Origin: Spirometra erinaceieuropaei
Taxonomy: Eukaryota; Platyhelminthes; Cestoda; Diphyllobothriidea; Diphyllobothriidae
NCBI GenBank assembly: GCA_902702965.1
Contig: CACRXP010000015.1
Coordinates: 2,387,448-2,451,447, forward strand
Direction: 5' to 3'
Length of the DNA stretch: 64,000 bases
A model generated the notes under the pieces. It saw only the letters and a list, made by a program, of their open reading frames with translations, did not search any database and was not told where the DNA came from. Of this stretch, positions 11,571-24,400 are shown in pieces; the first letter of the stretch is position 1; each line of letters opens with the position of its first letter. A program made the translations under genes and the position numbers.

Positions 11571-11745
11571 GTAAGAACAAGGGATACTGGGATGGCCATA
11601 TCTGCCTTCAGCCAGCCACTCCAGGCTCAAATAACCCGGGATCCGATCCCCAATTCGTTGGTCACTGGATGTTAAGTCCAGTCCTCTACCACTGATCCAG
11701 GTGTTTGTTGTCCTGTGGGTTTGCAGATCAGGTTACGATCATGCT
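11571..11745 (-). repeat. tRNA-derived SINE (family A)
   Basis: Shares ACAAGGGATACTGGGATGGC (3' end of the SINE on the minus strand), the CAGCCAGCCA block and a tRNA-like head on the reverse strand (a TAGAGGAC stretch reading as A box; a B-box-like region near 11640-11660). Related to copies at 20.5, 25.2, 31.9, 42.0 and 44.1-44.8 kb. Confidence 0.5.
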
Positions 11746-12840
11746 CCTCCGTTTGGGCCATGCGGCTCACTCTAGAGTAGTTGCACGCATTCGCATAGGG
11801 GCTGGTAATATTACAAGGAGACTGAGATTGCCATTTCTGGCATTTTAACCGTTGTTAACCAACCTTGGCCAAGCCCAGGTTCGGATGAACTGGAGTTTGA
11901 ATTGCGTAACAAAAGTCCTCTGCTCAAATACATCGGTTGATGCGCAGTGGTCGACAGCTCGAAGATTATCCAAATCAAAAGTCAAAGAGACAGAGTTGGT
12001 TCGAAAGACTTGATCGAGGCGAGGAGACGTACACGCAACGCAGCAGATAGTTACGGGAAGCCGTCTCACCAGCGAGAGACTGTTGTTGAGGTTTGCTGGC
12101 CCTAGCGCGGGGTGCATGCGTGCGCCCCTTGGCTTTACCCGCCTGCAGCCACTCAGCGGAGGATACAGTGTTAATTGGCCCTGAGCTGTTGCCATCCGGG
12201 CGCCAGGTCACACGCAGCTCAAGCAATCGATTGGTAGAGTGCGTTAGGGGGCCTGGAGGCGGCATGTGTGAGCGGCCGCGCTAACGATTTCGGAAAAAGA
12301 TACGGCATCCGCAATGGCCACTCCCTGTCTACCCAGTCTTGTAAGCACTCTCTTATACAACATTGTTCTTTCATCTGAAGGAATCGAACTGAATTATAAG
12401 TCGTTAAAGAATTTGTGTGAGTCCAAAGTGGGCAGATTTATGTACCATATTTTGCCCGCGTCTTTCGTTCGCGCGTACTGGTCCAGAATCCAAATATCCG
12501 ACGGCAAGGACGCAGTATGCCACCTTAACATATTGCAACCCCGTCCGTTTTTTATAACCGACGTTTTCGGGCTCTCGTAACCAGATGGGATGCAACCTGC
12601 TTCTTTCGTGAAAGCAAGCGGAAGAACTGCGAAAGATGCCCAACTTTTCTTGCACTGTCAGATGTCGTGATACCCTCATCATTTCTGGGGGCTTGGGTTC
12701 TTGGTACGTGTGCTCTTTTGCAAGTGGCCGTAGGGGAATTTAGCACGAGGACGCAATATGCCACCTCAACATTTATCGGAATGCCTACCTACTAGTACGC
12801 TCTCCTTTCTGCCGCTTAACCCCATCTATGAAACCTGTAT
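11746..12840. other. Intergenic stretch with a small duplicated motif
   Basis: No gene recognised. A 25-bp motif (GGACGCAGTATGCCACCTTA, 12508-12527, continuing) recurs as GGACGCAATATGCCACCTCA at 12749-12768. A GC-rich part (12050-12280) shows no coding signature on either strand. Confidence 0.35.
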
Positions 12841-14272
12841 TACAGTAGGTGGGCTAACTCATGAAGTGTCAACCGAATTTCCGAAAGGCGTTTTCGTTTC
12901 GAAAAGATTAATTAGGTAAGCTTATAAAACAATTCAGCCTGCAACATAATTATATAATAATTCAATTACCTCAGGATGCCACCTTTCGAACGAACTTCAT
13001 TCTGACTGCAGGCCAAAACTGTACTTTGTGAAAATGACTACTTAAGTAGCATGCATTTTTCTCATTGATTTTTGATACCCCTAAATGTCCAATTATATTT
13101 CATGGAAAGCATGCATAAAATATTCCTTCTTTTGCTCATTCGTTAGAAAATTGCGTCCTATTTCAATTTTCTACTCGAAGGAAGGGTATTATTCAGTTTT
13201 TAAAAAAAGTTTTCCAATTCCAAAATAATTTGGAACCCGATCTTCCGTCAAACCTGCATTCAGGGTTTCCAAACTACCAGGCGTATATTTTGCGCGTACG
13301 TAAAACCATGCATTTTTCTACGGTATCAAGAAGAGACCATATGGGGTTCGTAAAAGTTAGCAGTGAATTCGACCCATATTAGTAACTTTACAAACTACAT
13401 GGGTAAATGCAGAGACTTACCCCAGGATGCCGGCTTTCGAATGAACTTCCTTCCTGCACTCTGCAAAAAGTGACTAATTAAGTAGCATACATTTCTCTCA
13501 TTGATTTTCGATACCCCTAAAAATTCAATTATATTTCATGGAAAACATGCACAAAAATATTCATTCTTTTGCTCATATGGTAGAAAATTACATCTTCTTC
13601 CAATCTTATACTTGGAGGAAGGGTATAATTCGGTTTTCAAAAACGTTTCCGATTCCCGAATAATTTTGAACCAGCTTTACCGTTACACTTGGATTCAGGG
13701 TTTCCAAACTGCAAGCCGTATAATTTCCGCGTACGGAAAAGCACACATTTCTCTATGGTAATAAAGGGAGACCATATAGGGTTCATAAAGTTTAGCAATG
13801 GATTTGATCCATATTGTTAACTTTACAAGCCACAGTGGTAAATGCAGAGACATGACGATTGATGAACGGCCATTTCATGGTATTTAAAAGTTCCACAATT
13901 AGAAACATTTTCGAAACCGAATTATGTCCCTCCTTCGAGTATGACATTGGAAGAATACGTAATTATCAACCGAATGAGCCAAAGAATGAATACTTTTGTG
14001 CATGTTTTCCGTGAAATATGATTGGACTCTTAGGGGCATCGAAAATCAATAAGAAAAATTCATGCTACTTAAGCAGTCATTTTTTACAGTATTGTTTTTG
14101 CATACTGCCGGAAGGCAGTTCATTCGAAAGCCAGCATCCTGAGGTAACGGAAATATTATAGAATTATGCTGTAGGCTGACTAGTTTTACAACCCTACTTA
14201 ATTAATCTTTTCAAAAGGAGAACGCTTTTAGGAATTTCGGTTGACATTTCATGAGTTAGCCCATTTACTGTA
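12841..14272. mobile_element. Composite TIR element (Tc1/mariner-like ends), about 1.43 kb
   Basis: Left end TA + CAGTAGGTGGGCTAACTCAT (12843 onward) and right end as the inverted copy ending ACTG + TA at 14272; the terminal 23 bp match at 21 positions. Inside are three copies of an AT-rich unit (carrying ATTTCATGGAAA and CTCATT motifs): two direct (about 12960-13400 and 13420-13860) and one inverted (about 13870-14190). The inverted similarity continues inward beyond the ends for some 300-400 bp. No transposase frame, so non-autonomous. Confidence 0.65.
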
Positions 14273-15415
14273 CATGATGACCTGGCTTTTGTTCCCGGAG
14301 TGGAGTCACATACTGCGTCTTTGCCCCACGAGTGGGCAATTGATAGAAAGCTTTTGAAATACACTGCCGACTGCAGTTGCCCCCCCGGACTGCCCGCCAA
14401 CCATGAAGCTTACATTGATGTTTCCATTCGTCCTGGTGTCTGATTTATGTCGTCAAATTCCACTGTGCACCGGCTCGAGATGGTCGCCCATATTCCCTAG
14501 GACATTTTCTGTTACAGTGTACTGGAAAACTGCCGAGTCTTTTGACCTGGCAGCGTTCTCGGCAGCACAGAGTTGTGCATCCGGCGTGCAGAATTCACGC
14601 TAGTTGTGAAGCATCTGGCATACCATCTCCACTTGCAAATTACTCTTTTGGCCATTCTTCTTAACTCCCAGGCTGCGACTACTTGGTAAACTGTTCTACA
14701 AGCATGCACACTTTTGAGCGAAGGACGGAGAATATTATAGACATTTGGCCTCGCCTGTAACTCCTGTACTTGAGACTCTTACAGTAGTCCGTAGTACAGG
14801 GGGGCCCGAACAGTCAAAGTACGCTTAGTACAGAGGAAGTCGAACCACAAGTTTCCTGAGTTCGCCGCGAATGCTGTGTGTCTGAGCATGGAGCCCCCTA
14901 TAATGGGTTGTGCCAGAGATCAGGCTGGATCAAGGCACGCAGTTATCGGACTGCGCTGTGTCTGCGCGCGCTTATGACTACTGCTCTGTGCGGTGGAACG
15001 CCTTAACCAGAGCCCTTGATGCTGCATCAGTTACTACGGCCGGTGAAGGGACGAGGAAAGACAGAATGGGGTCGATGCTGGGGCATCCATCTGCACGGCA
15101 AGTCGGCGCGGCAAGGGAGGAGGGAGCGCGGCTAGTGCAGCGCAAGTCTGTCTCACTACAAACTAATTCACGCGCAAGGCATCCGCGCTTCGCCCATTTC
15201 GTGGGGGACGCAATGGCGTCGTCGCTTACAACGGTCAAACCTGTGAGCTATTCTAGACGACCTGTCAGGCTATTGGTGCAACTTAATTTTTCTGTGACGA
15301 TTATTTCCGTTCACCCAGTTCGAGTCTCTTTGCAGTCTGTCTATATTTCGACAATTTTGTATTTTAGCTCAAAGACGGAACTGCTCAATCATCCATAATT
15401 TTCTACTAAACAGAA
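14273..15415. other. Upstream region of the receptor gene
   Basis: No gene recognised. The ORFs at 14403-14603 and 14910-15398 lack family features. An in-frame TAA at 15407-15409 just precedes the receptor ATG. No TATA box is obvious, and the promoter is not identified. Confidence 0.35.
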
Positions 15416-15494
15416 ATGAAGACGACGGCATTGTCAGTCATTTTGCCCATTCTACTGTTAACACAAAATGTGCAGTCCAAATTTCGCAATGAAA
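15416..15494 (+). CDS. Receptor exon 1 (signal peptide)
   Basis: ATG at 15416 is the first Met after an in-frame TAA at 15407. Encodes a hydrophobic signal peptide (LSVILPILLLTQNVQS), likely cleaved after Ser21, then KFRNE with an N-glycosylation sequon NES spanning the splice. Donor GTGAGT at 15495; ends in phase 1. Confidence 0.85.
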
Positions 15495-18400
15495 GTGAGT
15501 GCTGATTTTGGTTTCTTCAATGGTCCGCGTTTCAGTTGTCTAAAGTCACAAGGCGTGCTACGCCGTCTCGGTATCTCAGATGATAGAAACTTAAGGCATT
15601 TGGATTGGAACTTAGATACGTAAAGCGTGATCTTCAGTTACCAGCATTTGGGTTTAACTCCACTGTATTAAATTTCACAGACCACTAAGACTATGGCAAG
15701 AATATTTAGCATAAATGCAAGGGGAACACTCAAAAAGATGAGATGAACTTGAATAACAATTTCCCGTTGACCCTGAGACGATCTGCGTTGCCAACATCTC
15801 TCCTGTTCTCTCATTGGATGTGGAAGGTCTTTTCATCCCCAGGCAACTCGAAGGGGGCCGTTGAAAAGTGCCTGGAGCGGCCGAAGTATTCGGTCACAGA
15901 TGGCAAAGAAGCGAATTAGATTGCCAAATCTTCCTCGCAATAAAACCGGAAAACAGACGGACATAATGCGGCTGGGAAGACGGCCTCAATGGATTGCCGT
16001 AGGGGTGTAGGAATTTGGTGGAATTTTCGTTGAAACCGCTGGTGACTGGGGGGAACAGTTCTCCAGACGGTGGCGTAGTGGCGCCCGTCACCAGTGAAGC
16101 AGCAGAGAAAGAGAATCGGATTGGAGGGAGGGGGAGGTTGATTAAACTTCAAGAAGCACTAGGAGAGGTGGTCGGCCCGATGTAACATATCCTCCATGGT
16201 GTGTAGTAATGTGATGAGTTGGCCTTTAAGTCGCTCGATCTTCCAGTTAAGTGCCAAGACGTGGCTGGATCCGAATGCATCTTCACAAGTTGGAGGGGGG
16301 GGGGGATCGAGAGAATTGGGACTCGAACTGGGCGGGCAAGAGTAGCCTTGGAGAAAACATCGAGAATGGTGATCCCCACGGCTGAAGAATGTCCTGATCA
16401 CAAACGCCGCTCATACGTTTGACAAGATGATAATATGCGGCCTCTGGGAGAACTGGTCGACGTAGACGCGGAGTTAGGAGCAGTCACTAGACAGAGACGG
16501 GGGTTTCACGGTGTCCAGGTGCATATGACTGAATCCAGAACCGAGGATGAGAGAAGTGTCCGGTTTAGCCCGATTATCGCAGTGGACTTTGCTGTGCTGG
16601 CGTCTCAACCAAGTCGAAGTACAAGCCTTGAAATTCTTCATACCGGGCCAGATGAAACTGCCAACGACCATCTCATCCTTGGTTCGGCTGCCTGGATGGA
16701 GGAGGTGGTGAAAGGTGAAGGAGATCGATCGGCGTGGGGATCGGAGCACAAACGGACGGTAGAACGGGATGATGTTACCCCAGAGGATGGCGCCAACGTT
16801 GGTCATCACAGGGAGGCCCTGGAATTAGGGACTGGGCACAAACTCATTGTCTGAAATGATGAAAAGTTATTGTTCTATGGCCATGACTCTGAGGTGGATT
16901 CAATGAGTCGGTTGCAGTGTGAAGATGGTGGACCTGAAAAAAGTACCCGTCACCTCACTCCGCGCTCCGTCAAAATGGCAGGCATCAGAGGAAAACCGGG
17001 AGATGTAGTCCAGTTGGCGGATTTTCCGGAGATTGAGCTTGCCAGGATACAGGCACAGGACTGTAGATAGTGAGGTTCCTGCCTTTAAGGAAGTTCTGAA
17101 AGTGCTTCAGTGAAATGTAGACGGCGAGTAGTTGGCGGCCGAATATGCCCTAGCAAGTCACGGCAGGTAACGGCCTTGTGGTTAAAAAAGCCTAAGAGTT
17201 GGGTAGAACATGCGACGCAGTGTATTGATACGGTACTGTCGGTAGCTCTGGAGGCATCTACTACCACGAAAATGAGTGCGTCGATAGGACGAGTGCTCTG
17301 TTCCCGTAATCTCTGACCCAAGACAACGTCGGACGACGTGACGGTTTCACCAGTATGAAATTTCGTGAGTATCGTTTGACTTAGTTTCAAAAAGCCTCTT
17401 CTGTTCAATACACGAACCGATGCATTTTTGTCACTTCATCCTCCGCGCAAGTTCGTTGGATTCGCTGTTCACTTAAGGCACACTTTGTCCAGCCGTCACC
17501 ATCTATTATTGTGAGTCCTTTGATACTGGAAGCTCAGTCGCGAAAGCTTTTTTGTGAAATCAACACTGACTACTTAATCTGACTTGATTTGTAGTTCACT
17601 TGCGGCTATAAACGCGACTACCCGGTTAACCTATCTCCTCCCCGACAAAATTTGTTAATCGTTTAGACCGAGAAGCATAACCCCTGCTTAACTCAGACGG
17701 TTTTCTCGCCTGACAAATTCGGATCTCCCAGAGTTAAAAATAATCCCTTTCATCATAAATGACCAAAAACTATAAGAATTAATAAGCACGCTCCTTCTAG
17801 TTGTCAAATGTGTGTTCGGAAATCCCGATTCAAGGGGTATCCCCCACCACGAACTATAGATACGATCTGAGTGTTTTATTCAGAAAAGGAAGGTAGCATC
17901 TACCTGGGTTGTTGTGCCTGCCCGACTCTGTCAAAATTTGAACTTTTCGTTCCCTTTCAGGCGCGCATTGGTCTCCCTCCGTGGAAAGCCCCCTGGTAAG
18001 CTACCTCCTCAAGAAGTACGATGAGATCGGACACATCGGCAGGCCTGTGCGTAACACCAGCAAGAGGGTATCGGTTGCCTTCGGTCTTTCCTTGTTTCAA
18101 CTGATGGACCTGGACGAGAAAAACCAGCGACTGACTCTTAATGTCTGGAACAAAATTGTAAGCCACTCCCTGTGCTCTATGTTGCCTCAAACCCGCAAAT
18201 CGATGGCATTTATCGCAGAACGATATTGCCTTTGCTGTAGATAATGGTGGTTGTGCCGGTGATGGTGATAGAGGCGGTTGGTGTGGTGGTGGTATTAGAA
18301 GTAGTAGTGTCGTGATAGTAGTAGTAGTGGCGGTGGGTATGCAGGCCAATAAATTGAATATTTTCCGGTCGAATGTGGTTTTGGTAGCCCCACTTGAAGT

Positions 18401-21400
18401 AAACAAACCCCAATCACCTCTAATACGGCACCGGTGGTAATAGGGGTTTTTACAGGTGGAGTCGGGTAACGCACAGGAGACGAGGTCAAGTAGTTGTATG
18501 CAAAATAAAAGCTATTGGGAATGCGTGGTTGCACTTTAAGCAGTTGAGAAATAGTTGCACTAACCCCCAACCCTAATCCCTAACTACAACTCCCTAATCC
18601 TAAACCCTAACCCTAACCCGTAACCTCTACCACAACAGTATTGTGTCCATCGGGTGGGGCTACCAAACCACATCTTATCTATTTTCCTTCAGCAAAAAAG
18701 TATAAGTAGATTCCAGTATTTCCCTGTTCGAATTGATGAACCCGGACGAGGAGAATCAGCGACTAACTTTTAACGTCTGGAGCACAAGTGTTAGCCACGC
18801 GTTGTGCTTTCTGTTGCCTTAACCCCGCAGATCGATGGCATTTAGCATAGAACGATACTGCCCGTGGTGGTAATGGTGGTGGAAGCCTATTTATAGCACC
18901 CCCCCCCCCCCCACCGTCATACAGGCCTCGCATATTTGACGCACTGCGACGTCTTTGGGATGCAGCGAAAATCTCCTCCTCCGACTAGCCGAAATCGGGT
19001 GCCTCATAAGAAAGCCCAAGTTCTGGCAGGTTTCTGCGCCAGTTTCGAAGTCAGTAGCGTCACTTATTCACCAGACGAATAAGAATAATAAGGTAGTGTG
19101 TGGGTGTGTGTGGAAGAAAAGAGTGCAACAAGAATGCGTGGAAAACTTCCCAGTGTACAGTAGTCAGAGTAAGGAGTCTTTCGACGTTAGATTGCCTCTG
19201 CCCCGTCTCCCGACAGCTGCACCCGATTTCGATTTCCTGGACTGACAACGCGATGTACAACCCAAAGTGGACATTCCAATCTTGTCCGCATTTATTGGCG
19301 AAAATTCTCGTCACCCTAAGCAGCACTGGCTGCAGTGGTTTCTAGAAGTTTATTCTGTTGAATTCTAGGATCTTTGTATCGTCAAGTTAAACCTAGAAAA
19401 ACTACTGACCAACCGAACAGACGTTTTCTTTCTAGACTTGGCGAGACGAGGTGCTAACCTGGAACCCAAAGGACTTCATGGGATTAACAACCATTCGTCT
19501 TCCTGTAAATCTCATCTGGACGCCTGATATAGTGCTTTATAACTAGTAAGTCATACTGCAATCTGGTCAGAAGAAATTTGTTTGTTTCACTAAAGAATTT
19601 GGACTAATTTGAAGTGCACGAAGACGTAGAGTCGTCTTCCCAACCAAAGGCGACTTCGGGATGAGAGGAGTTGCAAATGTAAGAGTGCCGACGATGCGTG
19701 GAAACAAATCTGATGAAATCTCAGCGATAGTCCAACCGTTGCACGCGAGATTTTCACCATGCTCCGGGTAACAAGGCGTGCTCAAGATAGTGACTAGTCC
19801 CCGAATTAGCCCGTGGTAACAACAGGCTTGCCCAGCATTTGCCACACACTCCCTCTCCTCTACCAGCCGGTGCAAAGGCAGAGTCAGGATGACTGGGAGT
19901 GGATGTGGTCGCAGTGGTTGAAAAGCCTGGACAGTCCGTCTACGCGTGCCACGCACGACATAGTCCTGGTGGATATATCAAGGTGGGTGTGAGGACGCGG
20001 GCGCCATTTCAAGAACAGTAAAATTACGGATGCGAATTATCCACTTGTCAAACGGTCGGTAGTAAATTATTTTGGCCGTACATTAGCCTTGAAAATCAGT
20101 CGACCAAATTCAGATAACCCAGGCAGTCTTTTGCACGAATGAGGTCAACGTGGGCTCAGAAGACTGAGACGATGTCCCGATGATATCAAGCCTGTAGTAG
20201 CGGTTGTGCAACTATTTACATGTGAAAGGGTGTTTGAGGATTTTAACTACACTTTTGAAAGTATGAGAGCATATTCTGATTGGTAAGTGAGTGTCTGTAT
20301 CACGTTTATTCTATACACCACGCCCTGATAGGAGACAATGCAATGATGTAGGTCGTCGTCAGGCAGGCCCCGACTTTAAGATCAATCGGTGGTGAATCCT
20401 TAATTGTTCCCGCGGTAAATCTCGGGAACGGGTTAAATAAGGATTGTTTTAATTGCAGTATGTTATTACCGACAAAGACAAGCGATACTGGAATGGCCAT
20501 TTCTGGCTTATTAGCCGGCGTCAGCCAGTCATACCCAACCCCGAAATATGGAACACCCGAGCCTCGAACTCGCGACCTGTTTGTCCACGCCTCTAACCAC
20601 TGGGCCACGATCCCTTTGCCCTGTCGGTTTCGATCGGGAATATACAACGGTAGGGGGCGCTCACCGATCGTTTATACGGTATTCACTCGTTCCGTTGTGC
20701 CTAACGGGCTCTCTCTCTCTCGAGCCCAACCAGCAGTCGCACAGCGGCGCATGATATAGCAAGACAAAGCCATTCCAGTCTCCCTTGTCTTTGTCGGTAA
20801 TTACATTCTACCTATATCATGCGCCGCTGTGCATGAGCGTCCCCTACCAGTGTTTTAATGGCTGTGTTCAGACGTTATCCCGAGGTGTGCGTTCGTCTGC
20901 GCAGTGACAATGTAGCCCCAAACGGAGAACCCAGGCCATTAGGTCAATAAGGTAACCGGAAAGAAATAGCTAGAGGGAGCACATTCTATCAGTCGCCAGG
21001 TTTGGGACCAGTTACTTGAGCCATTGTGATTACTAGCAGAGTTCGTTCAGCTAATCGAAAGTTTTTCGTGAAGCCCAACGCCGAAGAAAGCATTGCAGGC
21101 GTTGTTGGATTACATGGAGAGGCCAACAAGCTTAGGCAAACTACGATGCATCGGCGTAAGTTGTTCTCCATTTAAATTTTGATGTCCTTATCTGAGGACT
21201 TTAAACCACCTCGGCTAGCAGGCAATCCTTTGTTGCCTCCGCGTGACATTTATCACTTTTCCAGTGCTGACCTGCGCCTCCGAGAGCAGAGGGACGTCCT
21301 GGTGGCTGTGGACTATACAGGCATGGCCTTCTGGAGTCCTCCGGCCATTTACAAATCCACCTGTCGCATCGAGATGAAGTACTTCCCCTTCGACTATCAA

Positions 21401-24400
21401 GTCTGCTACCTACGCTTTGCCTCCTGGACACAGGACAGCCAGAAGCTGGACCTCACATTTCACGATAATCGTTCCGAAGTCACTTTGGAGGAGTACAAAA
21501 AGAGCAATGAGTGGAGCATCGTGGCCCGACCCGCGATAAGACGTCTGTTTAAGCAGACCTGCTGCCCAAACCAGTGGCCTAGTCTCATTTTTTTCTTGGT
21601 GTAAGTCACAGTCCATTCATTTAGGTTCGTAGATTGCTGGTACTAGGCTAGTGCCTGCGTTTGGAAGTCTAAACTGACATGCTCGAGTCTGCGAACAAGA
21701 CTCTGGCACCACAACTGGATTCTGAGAAAGCCCGTTACGCATCCCCTAATTGATCTGTCGGTACGCTTGCTAGCCAGCCGTGATCCTCACCGGGCTTATT
21801 GCAGCTAGTGGCAACCGTTCCCTTACGCATACAAATTCAATTCGCTGATTGGTCCTCAGTCGTCCAATCAACGGCCAGGAGAGAGCGTCCACCGGTTTGA
21901 TGCTTTCGCGGCGATTTCCCGTCGCTGCGACGCCGGTGCTCGGCAGCGGCGGAGTTTTGCTACCAGTTTCGTTTTTTCCCGTGCGCAGTTTGAAAACTCG
22001 ACTTAAAATGTGTCTCAAACGAGACCCCATTAGCACGCCTGAGAAGGAAGTCAAAAGGCCCGCCTGACGTTGTCTTTCGCAAGCAGGGTGGCGTGAACAA
22101 TGTCACAGGCCTCTTTGAGTTCCTGACTTTCGGGACAGCGGCATTCGGAGTTAGGACCCACACTCCGTGGTTCGACCATCGGCAGGTCAGATAGCAGCTT
22201 CGTCGCCGTTATTTGCGCCGCATAAGCCAAAAATGTGTCGACTGATTAAGAAATGATCCGCTAGCAGACTGACGGAGATTAGAATTCCGACTACTTTAAC
22301 GCGTTCCGATACCCTGTCGTTGACTTGATCCAGTACAAATCGGACTCACCGTCGGACACATGACGAAGTGGACTCGGGTTCATTTTGCTGTATTTCCGAC
22401 CGGATTGAGTTGACCATTCTGGTAGTAAACGTGGCTGAGAGCTTAGCAACCACCAAAGATCCTGAATAGAATTTCCTGTCCTCGCATGAATACTTAATTC
22501 TGACATACGCCATTATCTGCGTAACATGACGATATGCCCAATGACTCCAATGGGGCGAGACCAAAAGCAAAAAAAGTTAAACCGTGGGTCTATTCTTCTC
22601 TGGCCCGTAGTAGTGGGGTTCACTGATCGCTCTCCAATCATCAGGTTGATAGATGATCCTGTGTCGATTTCGGCCAGAGGAACTGCAGACGCCACTCAGG
22701 TAGAGGTTGAAGTACTTGTTCACCGGCGATATGACTCCGACAGTTGATCTCCTCTGTACTGCTCACACCACAGGCCAAAGCCACCTGATGCGTACAGGCG
22801 CCCTGTTTCATGAAGTTAGTCTTCTAATCAGTAAAATGACGGTGACTAGACGCAAGTATTCTGCCAGCGGCCGTCACATCAGCGCCAAGGGTCCTCGAGA
22901 CCACCGTGACCCAGGGAGGTCCAACTGGTCCTGGCTTATTCAGACGTGTTGCCAAACCCAGGGGGAATCGTTTCTATCCCGAAGAATTCCTTCACTGAGG
23001 ACGTAGCCAGCCCTTATGTTCTCAAGTGCCAGCAACTTTTCAGATTTCCACTGTCGCGGACGCGTTCAATGTTATCCCTGTCCTGCACGTTAGTTTTGGG
23101 AAAGTAATTTTTGAACTCTCTCGCCTTACAAGTTTACTACAAAGACAGTTTGAATAAACGGCCCGTAGAAAAGGATCCCAGTCTTCGGCTGAAGGGTGTG
23201 CAGACTAGCGGTGGCCCGATACGAACACAGAGAAGTTGGGGTTCTGACTGTGCTTAGAATTGTATAATTCACATCGACCCAACTGTGAAAAACTCGGCGC
23301 CTCAGTGGGCGTTTCGAACGCACGCAGTACGGGGAAGGCTTTAGTACAGCTAACGTTCTAACCACTTGAGCTAAGAGGCCCCGCTGGACGTCGCGAGTTT
23401 TTTTTCAAAATCTGCCAAAACATCTACGAATTACGTAAGCCTAGTAGTCATCTGGTGGATTCTAGGTGAATTACTAAGGAAATCCTGCCTGGGCAGTCAG
23501 CTTACTGTATCAGATTTGGTGGATTCCAATCGTTGCAGTAAGTTGGGCGGGTAATTTGACCCAAATGTGATTAAACTCGTGTCGTCCGGCGCGGCCTCGT
23601 AGCTCAAGTGGTTAGAGCGTTGGCTGTACTAAAGCCTTCTCCTTACTGCGTGCGTTCGAATCCCACCGAGGCGCTGAATTTTTCACAGTTGGGTCAATAT
23701 GAATTATTCAAACTCTGCCAAAACATCTTAGAATGACGTTCTCTGCTCGGTAAGGCCTACTTTCCTCTTTTCTGTCCCCCCCCCCTCCCCCGAAGGCTGA
23801 AACGAAACTCCTCCTTCTACGCCTACCTCCTCGTGCTTCCCTGCTTACTGCTGGCGTGTCTGAATTTGGTCGTCTTCTGGCTTCCGCCGCAGGTTCCTGC
23901 AAGAATGATTCATGGTAAGTGGGGTCACAAATCCTGTTACGGTGCTTTCCTGCATTCGAAAACATCATGCGACCGGAGCTTTCTGGAATAGCAGACTGGG
24001 TGATGGGGGACGAGACTCCGGTCAGCAGTACATTCTCGACGGCGCCGACCAGAATGTCAAGTGTGCGAAAGTCTTGCCTGAAGTTTACCGTCGTGGACCA
24101 GCGATGAGACTGACAAACCTGAGGCGCCTTGTTCATCTACTAGAACTGACTGCATGGCACTGTGTTTTTAAGGGCTTCAGATCTTTTTGGCAAAAGAAAT
24201 GGCCAGCGGTACGACAAAAACTGTCATAACGTTTAGTACCTGCCGAATGTCTCGCGTTGGAATCGAAACTGTGCCTTTAATACTGGGTGCTGTACCGGAG
24301 AATAGGAAGATAAAGTACATATTTTCTCAGACTGTGTAGCAGGCTCCCTTGTCCTTGGGAGTCCCTCTCGACGCCTGATATAGCCATACAAAATAATCCC

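Noticed and set aside
14403..15398. ORFs upstream of receptor exon 1 considered as extra 5' exons
   Set aside because: The receptor frame has a stop just before its ATG and exon 1 already encodes a proper signal peptide.
20222..20288. Exon-like stretch VFEDFNYTFESMRAYSD with a good GTAAGT donor, between receptor exons 3 and 4
   Set aside because: Joining it to exon 3 gives TAG at the splice, and exons 3 and 4 join directly in phase to give the conserved LYNYAD.
23592..23670. Functional tRNA gene
   Set aside because: Non-canonical anticodon arm, a mismatch in the T stem, an attached SINE tail, and sister copies that share that tail.
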